This document shows positions 22,161 to 31,303 of a DNA stretch of 64,000 nucleotides, piece by piece. Position numbers and translations under genes: made by a program. The number at the start of each line of letters is the position of its first letter. The first letter of the stretch is position 1. The stretch covers positions 102,500 to 166,499 of the forward strand of contig NZ_NSFV01000012.1 of the NCBI RefSeq assembly GCF_002295115.1, written 5' to 3'. The notes under the pieces are model-generated. The model had not been told where the DNA came from. It worked only from the letters and a program-made list of their open reading frames with translations, and did not search any database. The stretch is from Mesorhizobium sp. WSM4311. GTDB taxonomy: Bacteria; Pseudomonadota; Alphaproteobacteria; Rhizobiales; Rhizobiaceae.

Positions 22161-22733
22161 TCAAGGTGGGTCGAGAACGAACGAATTCACGACATGCTCG
22201 GCCTTGTCCGCCAGTGGCGCCCACATCTGCTCCACCTGCTCGGCGCTCTCGCTCATCACGCTGCAATTGACATAGCCATAGCGCGCTCCCCGCAACGAGA
22301 ACGCAAATCTGGAATGGCCGTGCACGCGAACACCGTTGTCGACAACCGTAAAATCCAGATCGGCAAGTCGCACAGGGTAGCCGTCGGGAAACCTTGCAAG
22401 CTTGTCATTGCTGAAATCGGCTGTGCTGAACGATTTGCCCATCATCATCTTCCATGTTTCCATGGACCAGCCCTCGATGAACTTGCTCGGATCGGACGGA
22501 GAATCCGGTGCGGATGCATCGTAAAGCGACGTCGACACCATGCAGGTAAGGGTCCGATCGGGGGATTGCACGCTCAGCCGCATCGCTTCCCCGGAAGGCG
22601 GCTCATTGATCCATTCCGGTGGAAAGGTTAGTGCGAACCCATTTTCCCGGTCGTGGACGGTCTTGTCGGCGGCATTGGCCGCTGTTGCGCAGAATAGAAA
22701 TCCGACGGCCGTAACCAGGAAGCAGATACGCAT
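22161..22733 (-). CDS. Secreted hypothetical protein
   Basis: 190 residues from ATG at 22733; the longer frame is possible but lacks a signal. Hydrophobic signal peptide MRICFLVTAVGFLFCATAAN ending ANA-AD. Mature part begins HDRENGFALTFPPEWINEPP, a pattern seen in small periplasmic proteins that carry a PsbP/DUF1795-like fold (alternating strands with FPxxW), and has two cysteines (TLTCMVS, YVNCSVM) that could pair. Convergent with the LysR gene, 30 bp apart. No specific function can be given. Confidence 0.65.
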   Translation of the reverse strand: MRICFLVTAVGFLFCATAANAADKTVHDRENGFALTFPPEWINEPPSGEAMRLSVQSPDRTLTCMVSTSLYDASAPDSPSDPSKFIEGWSMETWKMMMGKSFSTADFSNDKLARFPDGYPVRLADLDFTVVDNGVRVHGHSRFAFSLRGARYGYVNCSVMSESAEQVEQMWAPLADKAEHVVNSFVLDPP

Positions 22734-22922
22734 CACCGCTCGCGAATGTGAGGCGCAGGTGGCGCCATGGGCAGATTGTGCCGCCACGATATATCAGGAT
22801 CGGTCAATAGGCGACGCCTTTTCCTTGCCACAAAACCGGCCACTGTGGCATCAGGCGTGCAGCGCCGACCACGGGCAGGTCGCCGGGTGGGAATATCGTT
22901 CAGAAAGCTGGCGCGGATAGAC

Positions 22923-23366
22923 ATGCGAGCCGTTCTTGCCATCCTGCCGCTGATTTTCGTTTCGGCCTGCGCCAACCCGTGGGCAAAAGTGCCGGAAGCC
23001 GAACTGCCCAAGCCGATCCGCTACGCCATGGCGCGCCCCTCGCCTTTCGTCTTCGGCAATTATTGCGGCCCCGGCACCCGCACCGGCGATCTGTCGGCCC
23101 GGCCGGTCGACCGCCTCGACGCGGTGTGCCGGACCCACGACGCCTGCTACATCGCGCGCCACGATCATTGCGATTGCGACGGCGCGCTCGTCGCCTCCGC
23201 CAGGGCGATCCGTGATGACAAGACGGCGCCACGCAAGATGCGCGGCGAGGCGGAATTGCTGATCGCTACCTTCGCCATTCCCGTCTGCAAGGTGTTTCCC
23301 CAAGGCTTCATGCCGCCGCGCGACCCGGCTCAGTTGAGCGTCATGAAGGCCGGAGCCACCGGGTGA
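22923..23366 (+). CDS. Lipoprotein with phospholipase A2-like domain
   Basis: 147 residues from the ATG at 22923. Lipobox VSAC with the lipidated Cys at 16. The mature part shows the secretory phospholipase A2 core: Ca-binding-like loop NYCGPGT at 47-53, and the catalytic helix LDAVCRTHDACY with the His-Asp pair at 72-73, followed by a cysteine-rich DHCDCD. It should hydrolyse sn-2 acyl bonds of phospholipids at the outer membrane or periplasm. Its stop overlaps the GTG start of the next gene (GTGA), a phospholipase D-like lipoprotein, so the two lipid-active proteins are translationally coupled. Confidence 0.82.
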   Translation: MRAVLAILPLIFVSACANPWAKVPEAELPKPIRYAMARPSPFVFGNYCGPGTRTGDLSARPVDRLDAVCRTHDACYIARHDHCDCDGALVASARAIRDDKTAPRKMRGEAELLIATFAIPVCKVFPQGFMPPRDPAQLSVMKAGATG

Positions 23367-25516
23367 ATCGCCACGCATTTGTCATCCTTGCCCTGTTCGG
23401 GCTGATCGCCCTTGCCGGTTGTGCCGGAACAGGCCGCGATTCCTGCGATCTCCTGCCGGGAGAGGCGGCCTGTGCGCGGCCCTGGCTGTCAGCAAGCATG
23501 CCTGGGCCGCAGGTCGCGGCGTCGCAGTTTTTTGGCGACGCCGGCGCCAGCGACTACGAAAGGCGCTTCCTGGCGCTGCTCGCCTACAATCAGCTCGGCG
23601 CCATGGACCGCGCCAACGGCACCGGCCCGTTCGGGCGCAACCGCCGCGACGTGCGGAACAGCGGCTTCCAGGCGACCTATTCGAAGCTGCAGCAACTGGC
23701 CGGACCGGTCACCAGGACGCATCTGCCGCCGGCCAATGGCGGCAGCGGCGAGGGTCGTTTCGACGGACGCTGGCGGGTGTCGCGGCAGACCCTCTACATC
23801 GATGCGGCCGCACGGCCCTCGTCACCCAAGAGTTTCGATTTCTCCGGCCTGCAGGCGCGCAGTACCGAGATCGTCGTGCGCCAGGCCGGCGAGCAGCCGG
23901 CTGAGATCGAGGCTACTTGCGACGGCGCGTTGGCGATCCGCGCCGCCGGCGCCGCGCGCACCATCGCCGTCGGCGCGGCATTTCGCTTCCGCCTGTCGGG
24001 TGAGGACGACACGGTCAGCCTGTTTCCAAGTGACAGCCTGAACCGCTGCACGGCAAGGGTCCGCTCCAGCCTTGCCCCGGCCGGCGCGCCGCTCACCATC
24101 CGGCGCGAAGAGGCCGCGGATCCCTCACTCGCCAGCTTCGACAGCCGCTACGAGCGCTGCCCGGTCCCCGACAGCGCCGGCCTCGACGCGCTTGAGCGTG
24201 CCTTCTATGCCAGCCGCTGGCTGTCGCAGACCTGCGCCCTGCCAATCGGCGAGCCTCGGCTGCTGCGCAAGTCGCGCGACGGCTTCAACGCCAAGGTCGA
24301 GGCGCTGATGGGCGCACAGCTTTCCGATGCGGCAATAGACAAAGGCGACCCGGAACTGCCTCTCGATTTCTCCAGGGCGCCCAGGCTGAAGCTGATCTAT
24401 CTGTCGTCGCTCGAATTCAAGGCCGACTTTTCCGGCCGCATCATCGAGCGGCTGATCCGCCATCATGCCGCCCTTGGCACCAAGGTGCGCATCCTGGTCA
24501 CGGACGTGCTGGAGCGCGAAAAGGACGACGCCATGCTGCACCGGCTGGCGGCGGAGTTCCCCAATGTCGAATTGCAGGAATACCGCTGGCGCGCCGATCA
24601 CGGCGCGCCGATCGACGAGCAGATCTCACAGATGCACAAGACCCATCATATCAAGATGCTGGCGACGCTGGCTTTGGACCCTGCGCGCTCGCGCGTCATC
24701 ATCGGCGGCCGCAACATCCATGACGGTTTCCTGTTCCACAGTCCGATCGACCTGTCGCGCTATCCGGACCTGCAGCAATACGGTAAGACCGATGGCTTTT
24801 CGCTGAACTACTATTCGAACTGGAGCGACTTCGACATCGAGTTCGCCGACAGGGCGACGGTCGAGACGCTCGCCGCGCATCTGTCGACGATATGGTTGCG
24901 CGACGCCGACACCAATCTGGCGCGCCCCTTCTCCATCCCGGTCCGTGGAGATGGCCACCCCCAGGGCAATGCCCGGCATTTCATTTCCGTGCCCTATGAG
25001 GACGACCATGCGCTGGAGGACTATTTCGTCGAACTGGTCGACGCCGCCCGCCACCATATCCAGATCGTAAACCCCTACCTCAATCTGACGCCGAGCCTCA
25101 CCCAGGCCTTCGACCGGGCGCTCGCCCGCGGCGTCAAGATCGACATTGTCGGCCGCATCGACCTCAAGGGCGACATTGGCGGCAGGTTCCTCACTGCGCT
25201 CAACAAGCTGTTCGTCGAGAAATATGGCGACCGCATCAACATCCGCGAGTTCAAGGCGCCCGACGTGGTGCTGCATTCCAAGATCATGATGATCGACGAA
25301 AGGCTGGTCGCCATCTCCTCGGTCAATCTCAACAACCGCAGCTTCTTCCACGATTCAGAGAACGGCATGATGGTGCTCGATCCCGCCTTCTACGTCAGGA
25401 TGAAGCCGATCTATGACGACTATCTCGCCCACTCGAACCCGGTCGCCGCCAACGTGACGATCCCTTGGGCCTATCGGCTGCTGTTCGACGAGGCTTGGGT
25501 CAGGCAGGCGTTCTGA
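23363..25516 (+). CDS. Phospholipase D-family lipoprotein with two HKD motifs
   Basis: 717 residues, GTG start. Lipobox LAGC with Cys at 20. The first 330 residues have no family I know. The C-terminal half is a phospholipase D / cardiolipin synthase-like domain pair: the first HKD half is HIKMLATLALDPARSRVIIG followed by GRNIHDGF (about 428-450), the second is LHSKIMMIDERLVAISSVNL followed by NNRSFFHDSEN (about 637-665). Likely cleaves or transfers phosphatidyl groups outside the cytoplasm. Partner of the phospholipase A2-like gene. Longer than typical PLD proteins because of the N-terminal region. Confidence 0.85.
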   Translation: MNRHAFVILALFGLIALAGCAGTGRDSCDLLPGEAACARPWLSASMPGPQVAASQFFGDAGASDYERRFLALLAYNQLGAMDRANGTGPFGRNRRDVRNSGFQATYSKLQQLAGPVTRTHLPPANGGSGEGRFDGRWRVSRQTLYIDAAARPSSPKSFDFSGLQARSTEIVVRQAGEQPAEIEATCDGALAIRAAGAARTIAVGAAFRFRLSGEDDTVSLFPSDSLNRCTARVRSSLAPAGAPLTIRREEAADPSLASFDSRYERCPVPDSAGLDALERAFYASRWLSQTCALPIGEPRLLRKSRDGFNAKVEALMGAQLSDAAIDKGDPELPLDFSRAPRLKLIYLSSLEFKADFSGRIIERLIRHHAALGTKVRILVTDVLEREKDDAMLHRLAAEFPNVELQEYRWRADHGAPIDEQISQMHKTHHIKMLATLALDPARSRVIIGGRNIHDGFLFHSPIDLSRYPDLQQYGKTDGFSLNYYSNWSDFDIEFADRATVETLAAHLSTIWLRDADTNLARPFSIPVRGDGHPQGNARHFISVPYEDDHALEDYFVELVDAARHHIQIVNPYLNLTPSLTQAFDRALARGVKIDIVGRIDLKGDIGGRFLTALNKLFVEKYGDRINIREFKAPDVVLHSKIMMIDERLVAISSVNLNNRSFFHDSENGMMVLDPAFYVRMKPIYDDYLAHSNPVAANVTIPWAYRLLFDEAWVRQAF

Positions 25517-25532
25517 TCTTCCCGCGCCGCGC

Positions 25533-26789
25533 CTATTTCAGGTAGCGCTCCTGAGCCAGCGCTCGGGCATCGATGTCGGGCACCTTGTTCGACATGATGT
25601 CGGCCAGCACCTTGGCAGAGCCGCACGCCATGGTCCAACCGAGCGTGCCATGGCCGGTGTTGAGGAAGAGATTGGAAAGCTCGGTGCGGCCGATCAGCGG
25701 CGGCCCGTCCGGCGTCATCGGCCGCAGGCCGCACCAGAAGGTCGCCTCGCGCATGGCGCCGGCGCCCGGAAAGAGATCGCCGACCGAATGTTCGAGCGTG
25801 CGCCGCCGCGATTCGTGCAGCCTGAGATCGAAGCCTGAAATCTCGGCCGTACCGCCGACGCGGATGCGGTCGCCCAGCCGGGTGATCGCCACCTTGTAGG
25901 TTTCGTCCATCACTGTCGACACCGGCGCCAGGGCGGCATCCTTGATCGGCACGGTGATCGAATAGCCCTTGACCGGATAGACCGGGACCGACCGCTTCAT
26001 CCGGCGCATGAAGCCGGCCGAGTAGCTGCCCAGCGCCATCACATAGGCTTCGGAGGCCTTGAACCCCTTGCTGGTGCTGATATTGGCAATGCGGTTGCGG
26101 CTGCGCAGGACGCGCCAGATCGTCGTGTCGTATTCGAACTTGACGCCGCGCTCCACGCAGAGCTCGGCCAGTTTCTCGGTGAACATCTTGCAGTCGCCGG
26201 TCTCGTCATGCGGCAGCCTGAGCCCGCCGACGAATTTCTCGCGCACGCCGGCCAGCGCCGGCTCCGCCGCGATGCAGCCGTCCTGGTCGAGGATCTCGTA
26301 GGGCACGCCATATTTCTTCAGCACATCGACATCGCCACCGGTGCCGTCGAGCTGTTTTTGCGTGCGAAACAGCTGCAGCGTGCCCCGGCTGCGCTCGTCA
26401 TAGGTGATGCCGGTCGCCTCGCGCAGCGCCTTCAGCGTGTCGCGGCTGTATTCGGCCAGCGGCACCATGCGCGACTTGTTGACGGCATAGCGTTCGGCGG
26501 TGCAGTTGCGCAGCATCTTGACCAGCCAGGTCCACATATGCGGATCGAAGGCCGGCCGCACCACCAGCGGGCCATGCTTCATCAACAGCCATTTGATCGC
26601 CTTCAGCGGAATGCCGGGCCCGGCCCAGGGCGAGGCATAGCCGGGCGAAATCTCGCCGGCATTGGCGAAACTGGTTTCCAGCGCCGGGCCTTTCTGGCGG
26701 TCGAGCACCGTCACCTCGTGGCCGGCCTCGGCAAGATAATAGGCCGTGGTCACCCCAATGACGCCGCCGCCCAGCACCATGATCTGCAT
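25533..26789 (-). CDS. dadA: D-amino acid dehydrogenase
   Basis: 418 residues. FAD motif MVLGGGVIGVTTAYYLAEAG at the N-terminus, SPGYASPWAGPGIPLKAIKW and the C-terminal GLRPMTPDGPPLIGRTELSN with TGHGTLGWTMACGSAKVLAD, all characteristic of the DadA small subunit. Oxidises D-alanine and other D-amino acids to keto acids and feeds electrons to quinone. With alr 1.4 kb upstream on the same strand it forms a D/L-alanine utilisation group, interrupted by two Rnk-type genes. Convergent with the phospholipase D gene, 16 bp apart. Distinct from the hydroxyproline paralogue at 15431. Confidence 0.93.
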   Translation of the reverse strand: MQIMVLGGGVIGVTTAYYLAEAGHEVTVLDRQKGPALETSFANAGEISPGYASPWAGPGIPLKAIKWLLMKHGPLVVRPAFDPHMWTWLVKMLRNCTAERYAVNKSRMVPLAEYSRDTLKALREATGITYDERSRGTLQLFRTQKQLDGTGGDVDVLKKYGVPYEILDQDGCIAAEPALAGVREKFVGGLRLPHDETGDCKMFTEKLAELCVERGVKFEYDTTIWRVLRSRNRIANISTSKGFKASEAYVMALGSYSAGFMRRMKRSVPVYPVKGYSITVPIKDAALAPVSTVMDETYKVAITRLGDRIRVGGTAEISGFDLRLHESRRRTLEHSVGDLFPGAGAMREATFWCGLRPMTPDGPPLIGRTELSNLFLNTGHGTLGWTMACGSAKVLADIMSNKVPDIDARALAQERYLK

Positions 26790-26856
26790 CGTTCACTCCT
26801 TGCCGCGCCGCGCGTCCTCAGGACGCCCGTGGACGCCACCGCATTTCTCGATTTGC

Positions 26857-26902
26857 GCATGATCCCAAATGAAAATCGATGCCGATTTTCGAGAACCGTG
26901 CG
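26857..26902. repeat. Degenerate RIME-like palindrome, copy 3
   Basis: Starts gcatgatccc, followed by gaaaatcg / cgattttc, the same layout as the copy at 9276 but with the right outer arm decayed. It lies between dadA and the Rnk-like gene upstream. Confidence 0.5.
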
Positions 26903-26913
26903 CTGTTGCCCAT

Positions 26914-27456
26914 TCACGCCGCCGAGGGACCGGGGTCGTCATCTTCTGTCTGCCGCATTCCGGCCGTCTCGCCAAGAGGCCGCCAATCGTCTGCGGCGCT
27001 GTAGACGAGAGTGAGCCCGTGCGGTCGCCGCCCGTCGGTCCGGTCTTTCTGCCTGACCGCGCGCCGGGCAGCCTCCGGCTGGTAGAGCACGGCCTTGATC
27101 AGGATCGACTCCCGCCGGCCGTCGGCATGCTCGATCGAAGCCGCTTGGCCCTGCGCCATGCCAAGCATGCACAGCCCACGCCTGGTTGCCACCGACAGGC
27201 TGGAGCCCACCGGTCCGCGCACCTCGTTCTGCACCAGGGTGCGCGTCTCGGCGTGACCGGCATCGACGCTGAACACCACCCTGCTGTTCAGCGTGACGAT
27301 ATCGGGGCCGACCGAATCGATCGGGACAACATCAGCGCTTGAGAGCTTGTGTTCGAGCATCTGCACGATCGGGTCCGCGAATGCCCGCCGGCGCTCCAGC
27401 ATGATTTCGAGGACGGCGCGGTCCTTCGTCGTCAGGCAGCAATTCGTGCTTTTCAT
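26914..27456 (-). CDS. Rnk/GreA C-terminal domain protein, long form
   Basis: 180 residues from ATG at 27456 with GGAGG five bases upstream. Contains a GreA/GreB C-terminal FKBP-like domain in the Rnk arrangement: TTKDRAVLEIMLERRRAFAD, then LSSADVVPIDSVGPDIVTLN and SRVVFSVDAGHAETRTLVQN. A tail of about 60 residues after that (ILIKAVLYQPEAARRAVRQK onward) is rich in charged residues and not typical. Rnk proteins bind RNA polymerase near the secondary channel. It follows the next Rnk gene by 14 bp, so both are one transcript. Confidence 0.75.
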   Translation of the reverse strand: MKSTNCCLTTKDRAVLEIMLERRRAFADPIVQMLEHKLSSADVVPIDSVGPDIVTLNSRVVFSVDAGHAETRTLVQNEVRGPVGSSLSVATRRGLCMLGMAQGQAASIEHADGRRESILIKAVLYQPEAARRAVRQKDRTDGRRPHGLTLVYSAADDWRPLGETAGMRQTEDDDPGPSAA

Positions 27457-27470
27457 CACCGCCTCCACGA

Positions 27471-27893
27471 TCAGCGCCGCTGCGCGCCGGAGGCCGGTGT
27501 GTCGACGGCCTCGACCGTCACCGACAGTTCACGGCCGCCACGACTGCTCCAGCACACCGCCTGCCCGATCGCCGCTCCGATGAGCGCCGTTCCCATCGGC
27601 GTCAGCACCGAGATCTTGTTTTCGGCAATGTCGGCTTCGCCGGGATAGACCAGCATGATGCGCTGGGTCTCCCCGGCTTCGCCGCGGACCGTCACGATCG
27701 ACCCCATACGCACCACGTCGGCCGGCATCGCTGCGGCCTCCGTGACGACGGCGCGGTCCATTTCGAGGAGCAGTTCCTCGGCCGTCTCCGGGGCGCGGTC
27801 GAGCAAGGCTCTCGCCAGGCCGGTCAACCTGTCATGGTCGGTGTCGCTGATCAGAATCCGGCTTGGCGGACGCAGTCCTGTTGCATATTGCAT
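27471..27893 (-). CDS. rnk: Rnk-type nucleoside diphosphate kinase regulator
   Basis: 140 residues from ATG at 27893 (AGAGG seven bases upstream). RILISDTDHDRLTGLARALL is the Rnk N-terminal helix pattern; the C-terminal domain has MPADVVRMGSIVTVRGEAGE and the closing motif ISVLTPMGTALIGAAIGQAV, standard for GreA-C/Rnk. Family members bind RNA polymerase and, in Pseudomonas and E. coli, affect nucleotide pools. Lies upstream of the second Rnk-like gene. Both sit between alr and dadA, without an obvious link to alanine metabolism. Confidence 0.85.
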   Translation of the reverse strand: MQYATGLRPPSRILISDTDHDRLTGLARALLDRAPETAEELLLEMDRAVVTEAAAMPADVVRMGSIVTVRGEAGETQRIMLVYPGEADIAENKISVLTPMGTALIGAAIGQAVCWSSRGGRELSVTVEAVDTPASGAQRR

Positions 27894-28168
27894 GGCAAAC
27901 CTCTTGGATCGGCGCATCGAATGGACGCGCGCTTGCCACCGCACTGACGGCGGCGTGATGAAAGGCCGGCAGCCGCGAAGGGCTGTACGGCTTGATGGCG
28001 GTTTTGGATGTATGGATGCCCCGATACGGACGGACGCCGGAAGGCGGCCGCGCCGGGGCTACGATCCCGCGATCGGGCAGACCCTGAACAAGGTTCTGGT
28101 GTAGGCGAGGTTGCTCATGCCCCGAACCTTGCCGACAGGCGCACGCTTGTCAAGCGCGGCCAAACCGC
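27894..28168. other. Intergenic region between alr and rnk
   Basis: 275 bp without a convincing gene. It should hold the rnk promoter; I see no distinct operator or repeat in it. Confidence 0.4.
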
Positions 28169-29338
28169 TCAACCGCCGACATAGCGGCGGTGAAAGCGCG
28201 GGCCGAAACTGGCCAGGATTTCATAGCCGATGGTGCCGGCATGGCCGGCGGCGTCGTCGACGCTCTGCGAGGGACCGAGCAACTCGACCAGATCGCCCTC
28301 GCGCAGCCTGCCGGGCGGCAGGGCCGATATGTCGAGAATGATCGAATCCATTGACACACGCCCGAGGAAAGGCAGGCGCACGCCCTCGAACCAGCCCGCC
28401 GAAGCGGAGCGGCGCAGCCAGCCATCCGCATAGCCGAACGAAATCGTCGCCAGGCCCAGCGGAGCGTCCGCGTGATAGCTGTGGCCATAGCCGATGCCGG
28501 CGCCCTTTTCGACGCGGCGCGTCTGCGCCACCTTGGCCTGCAGCCACACCACGGGCAGCATCGGATTGGGCTCGCCGGGCGTCGGGTTGATGCCGTAGAG
28601 CGCCGCTCCCGGCCGAGCGAGATCGTGCTGATAGGACGGTCCGAGAAAGATGCCGGAAGAATTGGCGAGCGAGGCGGGCGCCTCAGGCAGCATGGCGCGC
28701 AGCCGTTCAAAGGCCAGCCTTTGCTGTTCGTTGGCCGGATGGCGCGGCTCGTCGGCGCAGGCCAGATGGCTCATCACATATTTGACGTCGATGCCGTCGA
28801 ACGCACTGCTATCCCCGCCCAGCGCCGCGACCTCGGTCGGCGCCAAGCCGAGCCGAGACATGCCGCTGTCGACCTGGATGGCCGCCGGCAGCCGGCGACC
28901 GGCATCGTGCGCCGCCGCGCGCCAGGCTTTCAACTGCGCGCCACTGTTGATGACCGCGCAGAGCCCGGCCGCCACCGCTTCCGGCTCGGAGCCCGGCGGC
29001 AGCCCGTTCAGCACGTAGATGTCGGGTCCGGTTCCGATCGTCTTGCGCAGCGCAACGCCTTCGGTCAGCAGCGCGACGAAGAAGATGTCGCAGCCTTCCC
29101 GGATCAGGGCCGCAGCCACCTGGGCCGCGCCGAGGCCGTAGCCATTGGCCTTGACCACGCCGGCGCAGGCCACGCCGCCCAGCCGCGCCTTCAGCCGCCG
29201 GTAGTTTTCACGGACCGCGCCGAGATCGATCGTCAGGATCGCTCCGGCCGCCGCTTCGCTGACCGGCCAACCGGTGACGGTTTTCGCAGCGGACCGGTTG
29301 ACGGCGTCGTTCATGGCGACCCTCATTGCATCGGCCAT
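28169..29338 (-). CDS. alr: Alanine racemase
   Basis: 389 residues; ATG at 29338 has GAGGG eight bases upstream. PLP-dependent interconversion of L- and D-alanine for peptidoglycan or for breakdown through DadA. PLP lysine in VVKANGYGLGA (near residue 63), catalytic tyrosine in GAGIGYGHSYHADAP, plus SGMSRLGL and LARPGAALYGINP, all conserved. The chain begins with about 35 residues not present in short family members. dadA is on the same strand further downstream, hence this could be the catabolic DadX-type enzyme. Confidence 0.92.
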   Translation of the reverse strand: MADAMRVAMNDAVNRSAAKTVTGWPVSEAAAGAILTIDLGAVRENYRRLKARLGGVACAGVVKANGYGLGAAQVAAALIREGCDIFFVALLTEGVALRKTIGTGPDIYVLNGLPPGSEPEAVAAGLCAVINSGAQLKAWRAAAHDAGRRLPAAIQVDSGMSRLGLAPTEVAALGGDSSAFDGIDVKYVMSHLACADEPRHPANEQQRLAFERLRAMLPEAPASLANSSGIFLGPSYQHDLARPGAALYGINPTPGEPNPMLPVVWLQAKVAQTRRVEKGAGIGYGHSYHADAPLGLATISFGYADGWLRRSASAGWFEGVRLPFLGRVSMDSIILDISALPPGRLREGDLVELLGPSQSVDDAAGHAGTIGYEILASFGPRFHRRYVGG

Positions 29339-29379
29339 CAATACGACCCTCGCACCAACGCGGCAACCTCGACGCGCGA

Positions 29380-29901
29380 TTACCGCGCCAGATGGCTGAA
29401 CGCCGCCACCACGTCTTCATAGACCTTGCGCTTGAACGGCACGATCAGGTCGGGCAGGTCCTGCATCGTCCGCCACGACCATTTGTCGAATTCGGCGGTG
29501 TGGCCGCCGGGCGGCGGATTGATCTGGATTTCGCTGCTCTCGCCATGGAAGCGGAAGGCGAACCATTTCTGCGTCTGGCCGCGGTACCGGCCCTTGAAGG
29601 CAATGCCGACGAGATGGTCCGGCAGGTCGTAATTGATCCAGTCCGGCGCTTCGGCGAGCAGCGAGACGCTGCGCATGCCGGTCTCCTCATAAAGCTCGCG
29701 CTCGGCCGCCTGCAGCGGTTCCTCACCCTTGTCGATGCCGCCTTGCGGCATTTGCCATAGCTGCGTCGTACCGGCAAATTCGCTGTCGGGTTCGGCAATG
29801 CGATGCCCGACCCAGACCAGGCCCTCGCCATTGAGGATCATCAGCCCGACACAGGGACGGTAGGGCAGCGTTTCGCGGTCGACCATTTTCGTCTTCGGCA
29901 T
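29380..29901 (-). CDS. rppH: RNA pyrophosphohydrolase (Nudix)
   Basis: 173 residues. Opening LPYRPCVGLMILNGEGLVWV with GHRI is typical for alphaproteobacterial RppH; Nudix box GGIDKGEEPLQAAERELYEE followed by TGM at about residues 54-76. Removes pyrophosphate from 5' triphosphorylated RNA to start decay, and some homologues hydrolyse diadenosine polyphosphates. C-terminal part WQAM-like is replaced by WSWRTMQDLPDLIVPFKRKV, as in related genera. Follows the polysaccharide deacetylase gene by 30 bp, so likely part of that transcript. Confidence 0.92.
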   Translation of the reverse strand: MPKTKMVDRETLPYRPCVGLMILNGEGLVWVGHRIAEPDSEFAGTTQLWQMPQGGIDKGEEPLQAAERELYEETGMRSVSLLAEAPDWINYDLPDHLVGIAFKGRYRGQTQKWFAFRFHGESSEIQINPPPGGHTAEFDKWSWRTMQDLPDLIVPFKRKVYEDVVAAFSHLAR

Positions 29902-29931
29902 CAGTCAGTCTCTCCAGCCATCTTGCGATGG

Positions 29932-31113
29932 CTAACCCTTTTGTGGATCGATCGCCACCGCAGAAATCGGCACGATCTCGATGCCGCGCTTCCTGGCCTC
30001 GGCAATCCAGGATGAGACGATGTCGACCGTGAGATCAAAGGCCGAGCCGATGCCGACGGCAGTGCCCTTGGCCCGCGCCGTGGCTTCGAGACCGTCGAGT
30101 TTCTTCAGGATGGCGCCGCGATCCTGCACGGCGTCGATCGCCGTATCGCCGGCGACGAAGGGCACGCCGTCCTTCAGCGCCAGGTCGGGCGCCAGGCTGC
30201 GCGCCGACGAGCCGTCGTCTATATAGGCGAGACCCCGTTTGCCGAGTTCGGCCATGAACGGCTGCATCGCCGCCGGGTCGGCGGAGAAACGCGCGCCCAT
30301 ATAGTTCATGACGCCGGTATAGTTCGTCGTGCGCGACAGCGCCCAGTGCAAATCCTTGAGGTTCTCCTCGGCGCTCGCCGCCACGGTCAGCGTGTTGCGG
30401 CCGGGATTGACATTGGGATAGTCGAACGGTTCGAGCGGTACCTGCATGACGATCTCGTGGCCGCTCTGCCGGGCGGCTTGCATCCAGCGGCCGATGCTGT
30501 TGCCTTGCGGCGCGAAGGCGAGCGTCACTTCCGCCGGCAGCTTGGCGATCGCAGCCTGGGTGCCGGTCTGCGAGACGGCCAACCCGCCGATGACGATCGC
30601 CACCCGCGCCCCGCGCCCACCGGACCACGGCCGTGCATAGACGTCGAACGGCCGCCTTCCATCGGCGGAGCGTATCGGCAAGGGTCCGGCGTCGCTGGCT
30701 TCGATCAGCGCCTTGTCGGGAAGATGCGCGATCTTCAGGTTCTGCCCGATACCAGACGGATCGCGGATGACGATGGCCGCCTGCGGAGGACCATCGCCCT
30801 CCTCCTTCTGCACATGGATGATCTGGGGACCACCGGTCTTGGACGGCGCTTCAACCTTTGGCGCCGCGACCGGGGCCAGAGCGGATGGCGCGGCGGCGGG
30901 TGGGCCCGCGGCAGTCACTTTCGGCGTCGAAACGGCGACCTCTTGCGGCTTGCGAAACGGCTTTTCCCTGAGCGCGATCGCGGCCGAGACGCCGACCAGC
31001 GCCAGCACGACAACGGTCGACGCGACCACGCCAGTGCTGACCTTGCGGGCAGCGCGCGGCGCCCGGAGCGACTGTCCAAGCGGGCGTTCGATGTCCTTGC
31101 CGATATCAGCCAA
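29932..31113 (-). CDS. Divergent polysaccharide deacetylase family protein
   Basis: About 393 residues from a TTG at 31113 (reading ADIGKDIERPLGQSLR), which matches how homologues begin; the frame stays open upstream but that DNA holds a terminator-like hairpin. One membrane anchor (VVASTVVVLALVGVSAAIAL), then a Pro/Ala-rich linker of about 80 residues and a periplasmic domain: ARVAIVIGGLAVSQTGTQAA, VTLAFAPQGNS, EIVMQVPLEPFDYPNVNPGR and MNYMGARFSADPAAM. This family (COG2861) has a NodB-like barrel. Position after envC and ctpA points to peptidoglycan or envelope work; substrate unknown. Confidence 0.83.
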   Translation of the reverse strand: MADIGKDIERPLGQSLRAPRAARKVSTGVVASTVVVLALVGVSAAIALREKPFRKPQEVAVSTPKVTAAGPPAAAPSALAPVAAPKVEAPSKTGGPQIIHVQKEEGDGPPQAAIVIRDPSGIGQNLKIAHLPDKALIEASDAGPLPIRSADGRRPFDVYARPWSGGRGARVAIVIGGLAVSQTGTQAAIAKLPAEVTLAFAPQGNSIGRWMQAARQSGHEIVMQVPLEPFDYPNVNPGRNTLTVAASAEENLKDLHWALSRTTNYTGVMNYMGARFSADPAAMQPFMAELGKRGLAYIDDGSSARSLAPDLALKDGVPFVAGDTAIDAVQDRGAILKKLDGLEATARAKGTAVGIGSAFDLTVDIVSSWIAEARKRGIEIVPISAVAIDPQKG

Positions 31114-31231
31114 GCCCTGTCCCCGGACGCATGGTTGCGAAGGCGATCCCTTCGACGACATGCGCGAATTCATCAACCCTGGCGCCCCTGGCGCCGCATC
31201 CGGAGGCTTGATCTTGCCTCCCCGAATCAAA

Positions 31232-31257
31232 CTGCCGGAACCTTTCGGTCCCGGCAG
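31232..31257 (-). terminator. Hairpin between ctpA and the deacetylase gene
   Basis: Stem of 11 bp with one mismatch (ctgccgggacc / ggttccggcag on the minus strand), four-base loop, followed by tttgatt. Could be a weak terminator or attenuator after ctpA. Confidence 0.45.
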
Positions 31258-31303
31258 CATCGCATTGCTTCGTTCGGGCGGCCAGACCCGGCCAACCAAA
31301 CCG

